Shown here: one piece after another, positions 1-8,193 of the stretch
Numbering within the stretch: the first letter of the stretch is position 1
How the letters are laid out: each line of letters begins with the position of its first letter
DNA from: Bog-473 sp036489775
GTDB lineage: Bacteria > Actinomycetota > Acidimicrobiia > Acidimicrobiales > RAAP-2
Length of the DNA stretch: 64,000 bases
NCBI GenBank assembly: GCA_036489775.1
Contig: DASXFC010000073.1
Coordinates: 1-64,000 of the forward strand
Reading direction: 5' to 3'
Notes under the pieces: model-generated
The model's input: only the letters and a program-made list of their open reading frames with translations
What the model was told of the DNA's origin: nothing
The model's database searches: none
Translations under genes and position numbers: made by a program

Positions 1-83
1 GTCTGGCCTGCCTCGTCGCGGCGCACGATCACGCTGCGTCGCCGGTGCAGGTCGATGCCGACATATTGTGCTTGTTGTTCCAC
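1..83 (-). CDS. IS110-family transposase (recombinase), N-terminal fragment, runs off left edge
   Basis: Only the first 27 codons are in the window, read right to left from a GTG at 81-83. The peptide begins VEQQAQYVGIDLHRRRSVIV. The YVGIDLH block is the hallmark start of IS110-family DEDD recombinases, and its Asp is the first catalytic acidic residue of the RuvC-like domain. A clear Shine-Dalgarno sequence (AGAAGGAG) lies just upstream and supports this start. IS110 enzymes move circular DNA intermediates and, where tested, are guided by a structured noncoding RNA from the element's end; here the 5' noncoding side is 84-314. The gene is truncated by the window, so whether it is intact cannot be judged. 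Confidence 0.8.
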   Translation of the reverse strand, partial: MEQQAQYVGIDLHRRRSVIVRRDEAGQ

Positions 84-314
84 GGGAGTCTCCTTCTGTC
101 GTATCCGGGTTGGTTTGGGAACCCCAAGTGTGCTTCGCACACCTGGTCCCGGGCGACGGGAGGACTCCCGCTGGTTCTTCGACTTGGGTTGGGCTGCAGT
201 GGCGACTTTCCTCGCGGTCACGGGATCGCTCCTCGTCCTCGTCCTCGGCGTGCGGGCCGGTCCGCTAAACCGGTGCCCGTCACACGGGAGCTGCGCTGCG
301 CTCCTTCATTACAT
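84..314 (-). ncRNA. IS110 5' noncoding end; candidate bridge RNA
   Basis: This 231-nt stretch lies upstream of the IS110 start codon and up to the inverted repeat of the neighbouring IS256 element. It has no convincing protein. It does hold several stem-loops: a 10-bp hairpin with a GAA loop on the transcript strand at 124-146, a CGGGAG/CTCCCG hairpin at 157-170, and a CCGGT/ACCGG stem at 257-273. In characterised IS110 elements (the IS621 group) the bridge RNA is encoded in the noncoding end upstream of the recombinase gene. Position, size and folding fit. The outer element boundary and the target- and donor-binding loops cannot be assigned from one copy. Confidence 0.35.
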
Positions 315-1608
315 CAAGACCTGTGGATGAGAAACCCGTCGAACTACGCGGCGACCTCGTTCTCACCCTCCTCTGATCGGCCATCACCCCCTTTTCGAAG
401 ACGACGCCTGCCCGGACGAGGGCGACGAGGTGCGGTGCGTTCACTGCACGCCAACGGGTCTGAGCCGATTCGATCAGCTTGTAGGCCATGGCCAGTCCGG
501 CCGCTCGTGAGCCCGGTCCCTTGGTGACCTTGGTGCGGAGGCGCACGGTGGCGAAGGTGGACTCGATCGGATTCGTGGTTTTCAAATGCACCCAGCGTTC
601 TGCCGGGAAGTCGAAGAAGGCGAGCAGGGCGTCGGCGTCCTTGACGACCTTCTCGACTGCCTTGGGCCACTTGGCCTCGTAATCCTGCACGAAGCGCTTG
701 AGGGCGGCTTCGGCGTGCTTCTTGTCCTCGGCGTCACGCACCTCGCACAGAGCGGCACGGGCAGCCGGCTGGGCTGACTTGGGGAGGGCGTTCATGCAAT
801 TCGCCATTTTGTGGACCCAGCACCTCTGGTGTGTGGTCTCGGGAAAGACGTCGGAGAGTGCACCCCAAAAGCCCAGTGCGCCGTCACCGACGGCGCAGAC
901 GGGTGCGGTCATGCCACGGCGTCGCAGGTCACGCAGCACGTCGGCCCAGGACTCGGTTGATTCGCGGTGCCCGTCAGTGATCGAGACCAGTTCTTTGGTC
1001 CCATCGGCTCGGACACCGACGATGACCAGGACGCAGAGGCGTGCCTCCTCGAGGCGCACATTGAAATGGATTCCATCGACCCACAGGTAGACGTAGTCAA
1101 CGTCTTTGAGCGAGCGGTGGGCGAACTGATCCCGTTCACGCTGCCAGTCGGTGGTGAGTCTGGTGATCACCGAAGCCGACAGCCCCGCAGCCGAGCCGAA
1201 GAACTCCTCGAGGGCGGGGGCGAAGTTGCCCGAGCTCATGCCGTGCAGGTACATCAGCGGCAGCACCTCGGCCACCTTGGGCGACTTTCTGGCCCAAGGG
1301 GGGAGGATCGAGCTGCGAAAGCGCCTCTTCTCCCCGGTCACTTCGTCCATTCGGCGGTCGTCGACCCGAGGAGCTCGCACCTGGATCGGTCCGGCTCCAG
1401 TGACGAGCGATCGTGCCTCGGCGTGCCCATTTCGCACCACCAAACGGTGCCCGTGCTCGTCGACCTCGTCGAGGAAGCTCGACACGTAGGCATCGACCTC
1501 GGCCTCGAGCGCTGCGGCCAGCATCCGTCGGGCCCCTTCAGTCACAATCTCGTCCAGCCCGACCGCCAGCTCCGCGCTCGCGGCCTCATCAACATGTACT
1601 CTCAACAT
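280..1608 (-). CDS. IS256-family (Mutator-type) transposase
   Basis: A 442-residue DDE transposase. The ATG at 1608 (MLRVHVDEAA) is preceded by GGAAGGA and is preferred over an upstream in-frame start that would lie in the inverted repeat. The catalytic residues are visible: Asp178 in VDGIHFNVR, Asp242 in GDGALGFW, and Glu349 in NPIESTFATVR. The family's CWVHK block is at 263-267. The C-terminus is odd. The frame reads through the terminal inverted repeat and stops 35 bases beyond the element. In another frame a typical acidic IS256 ending (EEGENEVAA, stop at 344) lies just inside the repeat, so a frameshift near position 390 probably altered the last 30 or so residues. The core is intact. 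Confidence 0.88.
   Translation of the reverse strand: MLRVHVDEAASAELAVGLDEIVTEGARRMLAAALEAEVDAYVSSFLDEVDEHGHRLVVRNGHAEARSLVTGAGPIQVRAPRVDDRRMDEVTGEKRRFRSSILPPWARKSPKVAEVLPLMYLHGMSSGNFAPALEEFFGSAAGLSASVITRLTTDWQRERDQFAHRSLKDVDYVYLWVDGIHFNVRLEEARLCVLVIVGVRADGTKELVSITDGHRESTESWADVLRDLRRRGMTAPVCAVGDGALGFWGALSDVFPETTHQRCWVHKMANCMNALPKSAQPAARAALCEVRDAEDKKHAEAALKRFVQDYEAKWPKAVEKVVKDADALLAFFDFPAERWVHLKTTNPIESTFATVRLRTKVTKGPGSRAAGLAMAYKLIESAQTRWRAVNAPHLVALVRAGVVFEKGVMADQRRVRTRSPRSSTGFSSTGLDVMKERSAAPV
315..329 (+). repeat. IS256 terminal inverted repeat (transposase 3' side)
   Basis: CAAGACCTGTGGATG matches the inverse complement of 1695-1709 at 14 of 15 positions. Confidence 0.75.
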
Positions 1609-1694
1609 CGGCGTTCCTTCCTGCCAGCGTCTCACCGCCGGCGAACTTGTTTGTGTCAAACAGGAAGGTACGCCGCGTCTCCGTTCAGGTGGTG

Positions 1695-1709
1695 CATCCA
1701 CAGGTTTTG
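1695..1709 (+). repeat. IS256 terminal inverted repeat (transposase 5' side)
   Basis: The inverse complement reads CAAAACCTGTGGATG and pairs with 315-329. It lies upstream of the transposase start. Confidence 0.75.
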
Positions 1710-1834
1710 GTTATAACTCGTGAGCCCCTCCAAAGGGGGGCGATCGGCCGTTCTGAGAGGCGAGAGATCGGCGCCGGTGCCGCGGCGGCCTGCCGGACAT
1801 ATTCTGAGGGAAACCACCGAGTTCGGGAGGCATC

Positions 1835-2611
1835 ATGAGCGGCATCTTCCAGAGGGCCCACGACATTGCGCAGGCCAAGGCCAACAAGGCGCTCGATGCC
1901 GCCGAAAAGCCCGATGAGATGCTCGATCTGTCGTACCAGAAGATGCTCGAGCAGATCACCCAGGTACGCCGGGCGCTGGTCGACATCGCCGGATCGAAGA
2001 AGCAGATCGAGCTGCAGGAGCAGCAGTTCCAGCACACTCTCGACCACCTGCAGGACCAGGCCAAGGCTGCCCTGGGCCAGGGTCGCGAGGACCTGGCCAA
2101 GGAAGCGCTGTCACGCAAGGCGGCGGCCCAGCAGCAGGTCGATGAGTTGGAACCCCAGCACCAGCAATTGGTGGACGAAGAGGCCAAGCTCGAGCAGACC
2201 CTGACCGTGCTGCAGAAGCGGGTGAACGACTTCCGCACCCAGAAAGAGACGCTGAAGGCTCAGTACACCGCAGCCAAAGCCATCTCCTCGGTCGATGAGA
2301 GCACCGCCGGCATCTCCAAATCGTTCAACGACTCTGGCGCGGCGCTGCAGCGGGCCCAGGACAAGATCTCCACCATGCAGGCCCGCTCGGGTGCTCTGGA
2401 CGAGTTGCTCGAATCGGGGGTACTGGAAGATGTCGGCGGGCACACTGATGACATCCAGGCCGAGCTGGACAAGGTCGGCAAGGACGCCCAGGTGGACGAC
2501 GAGCTCGCCGCCCTCAAAGCCCAGCTGGGTCAGGGCGGAGCGGCGGCACCAGAAGCCCTGGCGGCCGCGCCGGCGCCCGATGCGGCATCTTCGGAGCCGG
2601 CTTCGTCGTAA
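1835..2611 (+). CDS. pspA: PspA/IM30 (ESCRT-III-like) membrane-stress protein
   Basis: A 258-residue, almost wholly alpha-helical protein. It opens MSGIFQRAHDIAQAKANKAL, the amphipathic N-terminal helix and first coiled coil typical of PspA/IM30. Long heptad-rich helices rich in Gln, Glu and Lys run to about residue 235, then an Ala/Pro tail. The family oligomerises on the inner face of the plasma membrane and counters leakage or stress. The start is supported by GGGAGG six bases upstream, and a TATTCT -10 candidate lies at 1800-1805. The usual actinobacterial partners (ClgR, Rv2743c-like) are not adjacent. The IS256 end lies about 125 bp upstream, so its promoter region is close to an insertion site. 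Confidence 0.9.
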   Translation: MSGIFQRAHDIAQAKANKALDAAEKPDEMLDLSYQKMLEQITQVRRALVDIAGSKKQIELQEQQFQHTLDHLQDQAKAALGQGREDLAKEALSRKAAAQQQVDELEPQHQQLVDEEAKLEQTLTVLQKRVNDFRTQKETLKAQYTAAKAISSVDESTAGISKSFNDSGAALQRAQDKISTMQARSGALDELLESGVLEDVGGHTDDIQAELDKVGKDAQVDDELAALKAQLGQGGAAAPEALAAAPAPDAASSEPASS

Positions 2612-2623
2612 TCAGGGTCAGGG

Positions 2624-3577
2624 CTACGACTGGGATCGGGTGGCGAAAGCGACCACCTTCTCCGCCAGGTTCGGACCCTGATCCTCTTGGAGGAAGTGAC
2701 CGGCGTCAGCGATGGTGCAGTGGCCTTGCCCCGCCGCGCCGGCTGCGCGTGCCTGGAGCACCCGGTCCCAGCCGCCGGTGCTGGGATCGCCATCCGAATA
2801 CGCGGTGAGCACGGGCATCGGTGAGTGGGCCAGGAACTCGAACGTGCGCCGGTTGAGCTGGGCGCAGGCGCTGCGCGGCGAGTGCCCCATCAGGAGGGGT
2901 AGCTGGCGCGGTCCGGCGCAGCTGGCCTCATCCGGGAACGGTGCGTCGTAGGCGGCGTATTCCCCCTCACTGAGCTTGTGGGTGGTCGCGCCTTGGACGA
3001 AGAGGCTGGGCCGGAACGGAGCCAACTCTTGGGTCAACCGCTGGTAGTCCAGCAAGGTGGGCTCGATCGCCATGGAGCCGCCCTCGAGTTGGTGGCAGGG
3101 CCACGCCAGCAGGCCGGCGAGATCGGGGTCGGCCGTGTGCAGAGCGGTGTTGGCCGCCACCACACCGCTGAATCGCTCCGGTGCGGTGACCAATGCCGCC
3201 AATCCGATGGGACCACCCCAGTCCTGCACCACCAGCGTGATGTGGGAGAGCTCGAGGTGGACCACGAGTTCGCCCAGTGCCGCCACATGGGCACCGACGG
3301 CGTGGTCGGTGCGCCGGCAGGGTTTGTCTGACCGCCCGAAGCCGATCATGTCGGGCGCGATAGCCCGCAAGCCCTGGGCCGCGATGATCGGGAGCATCGT
3401 CCGGTACAAGTAGGACTACGTGGGTTGCCCGTGCAACAGGAGAACCGGCGGTGCCGTCGGGGGGCCCATCTCCACGTAGTGCAACCGCAGGCCGTTGGCG
3501 AGCGCGACGTAGCGAGGCTCCACATCGAAGCCCGGAAGGTTCTCGAAGCGCTGATCGGGTGTCCGGAAGAACTCCAT
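2624..3577 (-). pseudogene. Haloalkane dehalogenase-like alpha/beta hydrolase interrupted by an in-frame amber codon
   Basis: The reading frame is continuous from the ATG at 3577 (MEFFRTPDQRFENLPGF, the usual haloalkane dehalogenase opening) to 2624, except for TAG at 3416-3418 (codon 54). The family reads HG-x-PTWSYLYR here; this copy reads HGQPT-stop-SYLYR, so TGG (Trp) has become TAG by one base. Downstream all catalytic parts remain: nucleophile Asp119 in VVQDWGG, a lid region, and His294 in DAGHFLQED. There are no frameshifts and the length is normal (about 317 codons). Haloalkane dehalogenases hydrolyse carbon-halogen bonds. As read, the product would stop after 53 residues. Recent inactivation, suppression or a base-calling error are all possible. 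Confidence 0.8.
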
Positions 3578-3635
3578 GCCAGGGCTCAGGCTCTCATCAT
3601 GGCGGCGGCCCCGCCGTCCTGCTGGACTGCAGGGC

Positions 3636-4790
3636 ATGGACGACACCCGCAGCGACACCGTGGTGGTGGGCGGGGGCTTGGTCGGCCTGGCCCTGGCCTA
3701 CGAACTGGCCTGCCTCGGGCAGCAGGTCACCCTCATCGACGGCTCCTTGCCGGGGCGAGCGACCGCGGCCGGGGCTGGCATCTTGTCGCCGACCACCACG
3801 GCTGACGACGATCCGGACTGGTGGGCGATGGTCCAGGCCTGCGGCGTGCACTACCCCCGGCTGTTGGCCCGCTTGGCCAGCGACGAGGTCGACATCGAGC
3901 CTGCGCAGTACGCGGTGTGCGGCATCCTCTCGATCGGGTTGCGGGCCTCCGAAGAGGATTGGTTCGCCCCGTTCGCCGCGTTGGTCACTCGCCGCGCCCC
4001 CGATGCCGTGCACGAGATTTCCCGGACCGAGGCCCGGACGCTCTTCCCGGCCCTGGGCCCGGTGCACCGTGTACTCCACCATCCGGGCGCGGCCCGGATC
4101 GATGGTCGGGGCATGGCGACGGCATTGCGGCACGGGGCGGCCGGCCGGGGGGTGCGCATCATCGAGGACGTGGTGGTGGGCCTGCGGGTCAACGCGGAGG
4201 GCCACCGGGTCGAGTCAGCCGAGCTCGAGGGCGGCGGATCGGTGCGCGGTGAGCAGTTCGCCGTGTGCGGCGGTGCCTGGAGTGCCGCCATGGGGGAGTG
4301 GCTGGGGACGCGCCTGCCGGTCACTCCCACCAAGGGTCAGATCATGCACCTGCAGTCGGGTTTCGACACCGAGAGCTGGCCGATCGCCCAGCCGCTGCTG
4401 AGTCACTACATCGTGCCCTGGTCCGGTGGGCGGGTGGCTTGCGGTGGCACCTTCGAAACGGCCGCCGGATTCGATGTGGCGCCCACGGCGGCGGGGCTCC
4501 ACGAACTGCTGCGGGAATGTCTGTTGATCGCACCCGGGTTGGCTGCGGCCAGTTACATCGAGACCAGGGTGGGGCTGCGGCCGACCTCGGTGGACGATCG
4601 TCCCCTGGTGGGTCGGGTGCCGTCGTGGTCCAACACCTGGGTGGCGACGGGCCATGGGGCCAACGGCCTCCTCCAGGGTCCCTACGAGGCACGGGTGCTG
4701 GCGCACCAGATGACAGGGGTGGCATTGGCACCCGACGAACCGGCCCTGCCGTCGTCTTGCCTCCCCGATCGCTTCGGACTGGGGCGGTAG
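3636..4790 (+). CDS. FAD-dependent amino-acid oxidase/ThiO-like oxidoreductase
   Basis: A 384-residue flavoprotein of the DAO family. The N-terminal Rossmann motif TVVVGGGLVGLALAYEL binds the FAD ADP moiety, and the C-terminal RVGLRPTSVDDRPLVG and ATGHGANGLLQGP blocks are typical of glycine oxidase and related deaminating oxidases. The ATG at 3636 is chosen because it places the dinucleotide-binding motif near residue 8; upstream in-frame codons run into the divergent dehalogenase start. The substrate is probably an amino acid or amine, but the sequence does not decide it. A second, clearer thiO is next to thiS at 8.4-9.5 kb, so this one is more likely a catabolic oxidase. Its TAG stop is part of the -10 box of the next gene. 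Confidence 0.8.
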   Translation: MDDTRSDTVVVGGGLVGLALAYELACLGQQVTLIDGSLPGRATAAGAGILSPTTTADDDPDWWAMVQACGVHYPRLLARLASDEVDIEPAQYAVCGILSIGLRASEEDWFAPFAALVTRRAPDAVHEISRTEARTLFPALGPVHRVLHHPGAARIDGRGMATALRHGAAGRGVRIIEDVVVGLRVNAEGHRVESAELEGGGSVRGEQFAVCGGAWSAAMGEWLGTRLPVTPTKGQIMHLQSGFDTESWPIAQPLLSHYIVPWSGGRVACGGTFETAAGFDVAPTAAGLHELLRECLLIAPGLAAASYIETRVGLRPTSVDDRPLVGRVPSWSNTWVATGHGANGLLQGPYEARVLAHQMTGVALAPDEPALPSSCLPDRFGLGR

Positions 4791-4793
4791 CGT
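4788..4793 (+). promoter_or_regulatory. -10 box (TAGCGT) for the K+ channel gene
   Basis: TAGCGT ends 7 nt before the GTG at 4801, so transcription would begin at or near the start codon (leaderless). Confidence 0.5.
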
Positions 4794-4800
4794 CACCGCA

Positions 4801-5757
4801 GTGTCCCAGACAGTTCCCCCGCCGCCCGCGGCGTCATCGCCGGCGCTGGACCGGCTTCACACTCTCGAGCGGCAGGAACGAGCACGGCTCGAACGTGAAC
4901 AGCAGCTGCTCGATTCCCGCGAGGCCGTGGTGGCCGGGAAGGAGGCGGTTGCCAGCAGCCGGCGCCAGGCGCTAGCCCGGGCCGAGCACGTCCTCCGCTT
5001 CCCGATGGCCGCCTTGGGGCTGGCCTGGGCCGTTCTGGGTGGCATCGCCCTCACCTGGGATTCCCACCATTCGGCGCTACCGCGCGCGGTCGTGAGCGTG
5101 TTCTTCGGGATCTGGGCCGTGATCGTCATCGAGTGCATCGTGCGCTACGTCCTGGTCGAGGACCGGCGGGGCTACTACTCGGACCGGCGCCTGGTCGAGC
5201 CGGCCATGGTGGCGTTGCCGCTGTTCCAGATGGTCCGCCTGGCCGGAGCCGAGCGGGTCGACGTCATGTGGAAGGAGTTGGCCGAAGGGGTCCTGGCCCT
5301 GCTGCGGCATCGTGGGCTCTTTCGGGTCCTTCTGGCTGCCACCGGACTGCTGTTTTTGGGCGCCTGGCTGGTCCTGCTGTTCGAGGAAAAGGCCAAAGGT
5401 TCCAACATCCACGACTATGGCGACGCCATCTGGTGGGCCGTCGTCACCGTGACCACCGTTGGCTACGGCGACCGCTTCCCTGTGTCGGCTGGTGGCCGGG
5501 TGGTGGCCGTCGTCCTGATGCTGATCGGGATCGGGCTGATCGGCGTGCTGACCGCGACGGTTGCCTCCTTCTTCGTGCAGCAGCACACCCAGGAGAGCAC
5601 CGACCACGTCGATGCCGCCCACGAACTTCTGAACAGCCGCCTTGACGACATCGTGGCCCGGCTGGCCCGGATGGAGACAGCACTGGGAGTGGCGGGGGCA
5701 ACGGTTGGGGCAGCCGCCGCGCGAGATGGTCCGACAGAGAAGGAGACGGATCAGTGA
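4801..5757 (+). CDS. Potassium channel family protein (voltage-gated-like)
   Basis: A 318-residue membrane protein. Residues 16-62 form a charged coiled coil. About four hydrophobic segments follow (near 67-87, 95-118, 174-195 and 231-260). The K+ selectivity filter TVGYGD is at 219-224, in the pore loop after the WWAVVTVTT pore helix. The S4-like region (RRLVEPAMVALPLFQMVRLA) has few regularly spaced arginines, so voltage sensing is doubtful. The C-terminus is a second cytoplasmic helix with leucine and isoleucine heptads, likely for tetramerisation. GTG start; no Shine-Dalgarno sequence but a TAGCGT -10 box 7 nt upstream. The last four bases overlap the corA start (GTGA), so the two are translationally coupled. 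Confidence 0.88.
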   Translation: MSQTVPPPPAASSPALDRLHTLERQERARLEREQQLLDSREAVVAGKEAVASSRRQALARAEHVLRFPMAALGLAWAVLGGIALTWDSHHSALPRAVVSVFFGIWAVIVIECIVRYVLVEDRRGYYSDRRLVEPAMVALPLFQMVRLAGAERVDVMWKELAEGVLALLRHRGLFRVLLAATGLLFLGAWLVLLFEEKAKGSNIHDYGDAIWWAVVTVTTVGYGDRFPVSAGGRVVAVVLMLIGIGLIGVLTATVASFFVQQHTQESTDHVDAAHELLNSRLDDIVARLARMETALGVAGATVGAAAARDGPTEKETDQ

Positions 5758-6740
5758 AGGGCACCCTGACGCAGAACGGGCAGACCATTGACGCCGACAC
5801 GGACAACGTGCTGGCCGCGCTGGCCGGGACCGACTTCTTCTGGCTGGACCTCGATGACGAAGCCACCGACGGCACGGTGAGCGAACTGCTCGGCGTGCAT
5901 TTCAAGTTCCACCCGCTGGCCGTCGAGGCGGCGGAGAAGTTCGGACAGCGGCCCCGCATCGACGACTACGACGACTTCGTCTACCTGGTGGCCCGCGGGG
6001 TCGATACCGACGGCAAGGGCAACTCCGAGGTGCACTGCTTCTGGACGGACCGCTACGTCGTCACCCTGCACCGTGGTCCCTGCGGATCGACCGAGTCGGT
6101 GCACGCGCACATGGGGAAGCACCACGCCTCGCAAGGAGCCGCGGCGCCGCAGGTGGCTGTCGTCTATTTCGTCATCGACGCGCTGGTGGATAGCTTCTTC
6201 CCGGTGCTGGCCGCCTTCGACGACAAGATCGACGCGCTCGAAGACGACATCTTGAAGGCGCCGACCGAGGAGCAGCTCGGTGTGCTCTTCGACATGAAGC
6301 GCCAACTCATGAACATGCGCAAGGTGATCGCACCACAACGGGACATGATGGCGTCGATCAACTCGGGTATCAACGACCTGCCCGCCATGACCGACGAAGC
6401 CAGCCGGTACTTCCGGGACCTCTACGACCACCTCATCCGGCTGGCCGATCAGGTCGACAGCTATCGCGACCTGTTGGGCAGCGTCATGGACACCCACCTC
6501 TCCACCGTGTCGAACCGGCTCAACGTGGTCATGAAGCAGCTGGCCGTCATCGCCACCATCTTCTTACCCCTGAGCTTTCTGACCGGGTTCTTCGGTCAGA
6601 ACTTCTCCCTGCTGACCAACCACTACATCGACGCCGGGTGGACCTTCTGGGTCTTCGGTATCGGCCTCGAGGTGGCGGCCGTGATCGGTCTGTTCGTCCT
6701 CTTCCGCAAGCGCGGCTGGCTCGGGGGCCCGACCGTCTAA
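5754..6740 (+). CDS. corA: CorA-family divalent cation transporter (GQN variant)
   Basis: A 328-residue CorA/MIT-type protein: an alpha/beta N-terminal cytoplasmic domain, long helices of the funnel (about residues 145-265), and two C-terminal transmembrane segments (about 258-278 and 292-312). The signature loop after TM1 reads GFFGQNF (Gly281-Gln282-Asn283) in place of the canonical GMN. The family normally uses GMN for hydrated Mg2+, while GxN variants carry Mg2+ or other divalent ions, so the ion is uncertain. It overlaps the K+ channel gene by four bases, suggesting coordinated ion or membrane-potential control. GTG start set by the overlap. Confidence 0.88.
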   Translation: MKGTLTQNGQTIDADTDNVLAALAGTDFFWLDLDDEATDGTVSELLGVHFKFHPLAVEAAEKFGQRPRIDDYDDFVYLVARGVDTDGKGNSEVHCFWTDRYVVTLHRGPCGSTESVHAHMGKHHASQGAAAPQVAVVYFVIDALVDSFFPVLAAFDDKIDALEDDILKAPTEEQLGVLFDMKRQLMNMRKVIAPQRDMMASINSGINDLPAMTDEASRYFRDLYDHLIRLADQVDSYRDLLGSVMDTHLSTVSNRLNVVMKQLAVIATIFLPLSFLTGFFGQNFSLLTNHYIDAGWTFWVFGIGLEVAAVIGLFVLFRKRGWLGGPTV

Positions 6741-6750
6741 GGCGTCTGCG

Positions 6751-8181
6751 TCAGGCCAGCGGCGGCAGGTGGTCCGGGGCCGGGCCACTGCCGTGGATCT
6801 CGTATCCGCTCCACCAATCGGCCCAGCCCTCGGGTACCGGGAAGCCGAGCTGCTTGCGCTGATCCATCAGGGCGTGCACCCGGTCCTTGTGTTGACGCAG
6901 GATGGCCAGATCGCCGGCGATGTCGCCTTCTGCCGTGCTGGCCCACAGCCGCTCCTCCACGTTCCAGGCTTCCACCCGGGCCTGGACGATCTGGTGGGTC
7001 TGCGCCGCCATGGTGGTGATCAGTTCGGCATCGCCGACGGCCAGGACGTCGGCCGCCCGTAGCCAGCCATAGGAGGTGTTGATCCGCAGCAGGCCCTGCT
7101 CGATCTCGAACATGCCCACGACGTCGACCACGGGATCGATGACCGACAGGGTGGTGCCGGCCGGCCGGGGGGTCTGGAGGTTCTCCTTCTGGCGGTCGGC
7201 CATGGCGATCATGGCCATGGCGCGCAGGCCGATCTGGGCCGCTGAGGACTGGGCGTAATTGCGGTCGTCCCGATCGAGGGCGAGCGGGAGGGCCACCAGG
7301 GCGAAGATGCGGGTGGCCCCCAACTGGACCGCCGCCCGCACCGGGATCACCTGGAGCACACCGCCGTCGACATAGTCGTCGTCGGCCAACGAGCGGGGCG
7401 GGAAGACCAGGGGCACGCTGGCCGAAGCCATGACGCCCTCAATGAGGTCGACCGGTCCGGCTGCGTCGCCCGGTGCCGGGGTCAGCGCATCATCCTCGAC
7501 CAGGATGCCGTCCTCGGTGACGTAGCGGAGCACGCCGGCCCGCAACGCGGTGACGGCCAGGCGGAGTTGGAGGCCGGGTCGGTGGATCAGGCTCTGGTCC
7601 ACCTGCTTGATCCCGGTCGGCCCGCCCTGGCGCAGGGCATCGGCCAACGGGTCGAGGTTGAGGATGGAGGCACCGCTGGTGCGGAGTTGGCGGCGCACCC
7701 GGGGCAGGCGCCAACCGGCTCCCGACGCCAGGCGGAACATGCGGCGCTGACGCTGGCGGCGGGCCCGGGCGGCGGCACGGCGCTGGGCGCGGGTGGGTCC
7801 ACCCGGACCGACCGGTTCGACCGGCGTCTGCCGTCGCGGGAAAGGAGGGCGGGTTCCTTCGGTCATGGCGAACTCGAGCGTGGTGCCGAGCGAGGTGCCA
7901 TGCAGAGCTTGCAGCCACCCCTGCTGGCCGAAGACCGACGCGGTGTCGGTCATGGCGAGCAGGTCCTGGTCGATCTCATCGACCCGCTGGATGAACTCAT
8001 CGAGGGTGCGGGCCTGGGCCAGCACGGTGGCGGCGAGGGCGCCGGCCGAGGTGGCGGTGATGATCTGCGGGACGACCTGCTCTTCACCCACCAAGTACTG
8101 CAGGGCACCGGCTTCGAAGGACCCTTTGGCCCCGCCCCCGGCCAGTACGAGCGCGGTAGGGCCCGTCCGTTGTTCACTCAT
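6751..8181 (-). CDS. Patatin-like phospholipase
   Basis: A 476-residue patatin-family lipid acyl hydrolase. The oxyanion hole GGGAKGSF is at 15-22. The nucleophile Ser45 lies in ATSAG, a GxSxG variant with Ala in the first position. The catalytic Asp272 is in DGG of DDDYVDGGVLQVIPV. A basic, Arg-rich insertion (about residues 128-168) breaks the core between the elbow Ser and the catalytic Asp and could contact membrane lipids. The C-terminal 190 residues are helical without a recognised domain. There is no signal peptide, so it is probably cytoplasmic or peripheral. It lies 12 bp after thiS and is probably cotranscribed with thiO-thiS, though no thiamine role is expected. Confidence 0.85.
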   Translation of the reverse strand: MSEQRTGPTALVLAGGGAKGSFEAGALQYLVGEEQVVPQIITATSAGALAATVLAQARTLDEFIQRVDEIDQDLLAMTDTASVFGQQGWLQALHGTSLGTTLEFAMTEGTRPPFPRRQTPVEPVGPGGPTRAQRRAAARARRQRQRRMFRLASGAGWRLPRVRRQLRTSGASILNLDPLADALRQGGPTGIKQVDQSLIHRPGLQLRLAVTALRAGVLRYVTEDGILVEDDALTPAPGDAAGPVDLIEGVMASASVPLVFPPRSLADDDYVDGGVLQVIPVRAAVQLGATRIFALVALPLALDRDDRNYAQSSAAQIGLRAMAMIAMADRQKENLQTPRPAGTTLSVIDPVVDVVGMFEIEQGLLRINTSYGWLRAADVLAVGDAELITTMAAQTHQIVQARVEAWNVEERLWASTAEGDIAGDLAILRQHKDRVHALMDQRKQLGFPVPEGWADWWSGYEIHGSGPAPDHLPPLA

Positions 8182-8193
8182 TTGGTGAGTCTG

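Larger units (their letters stand above)
315..1709 (-). mobile_element. IS256-family insertion sequence
   Basis: The element is bounded by imperfect terminal inverted repeats, CAAGACCTGTGGATG at 315-329 and the inverse of CAAAACCTGTGGATG at 1695-1709 (14 of 15 match). It encloses a single Mutator/IS256-type transposase gene on the reverse strand. The length of about 1.4 kb is normal for the family. IS256 elements usually leave 8-9 bp target duplications, but the bases immediately outside these repeats do not match each other. The true tips may therefore lie a few bases away, or the copy may be old or rearranged. It directly abuts the noncoding end of an IS110 element. Confidence 0.8.

Noticed and set aside
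3416..3418. Amber codon read as pyrrolysine
   Set aside because: Family alignment places Trp there, one base from TAG. No pyrrolysine genes are visible and the protein family does not use it.
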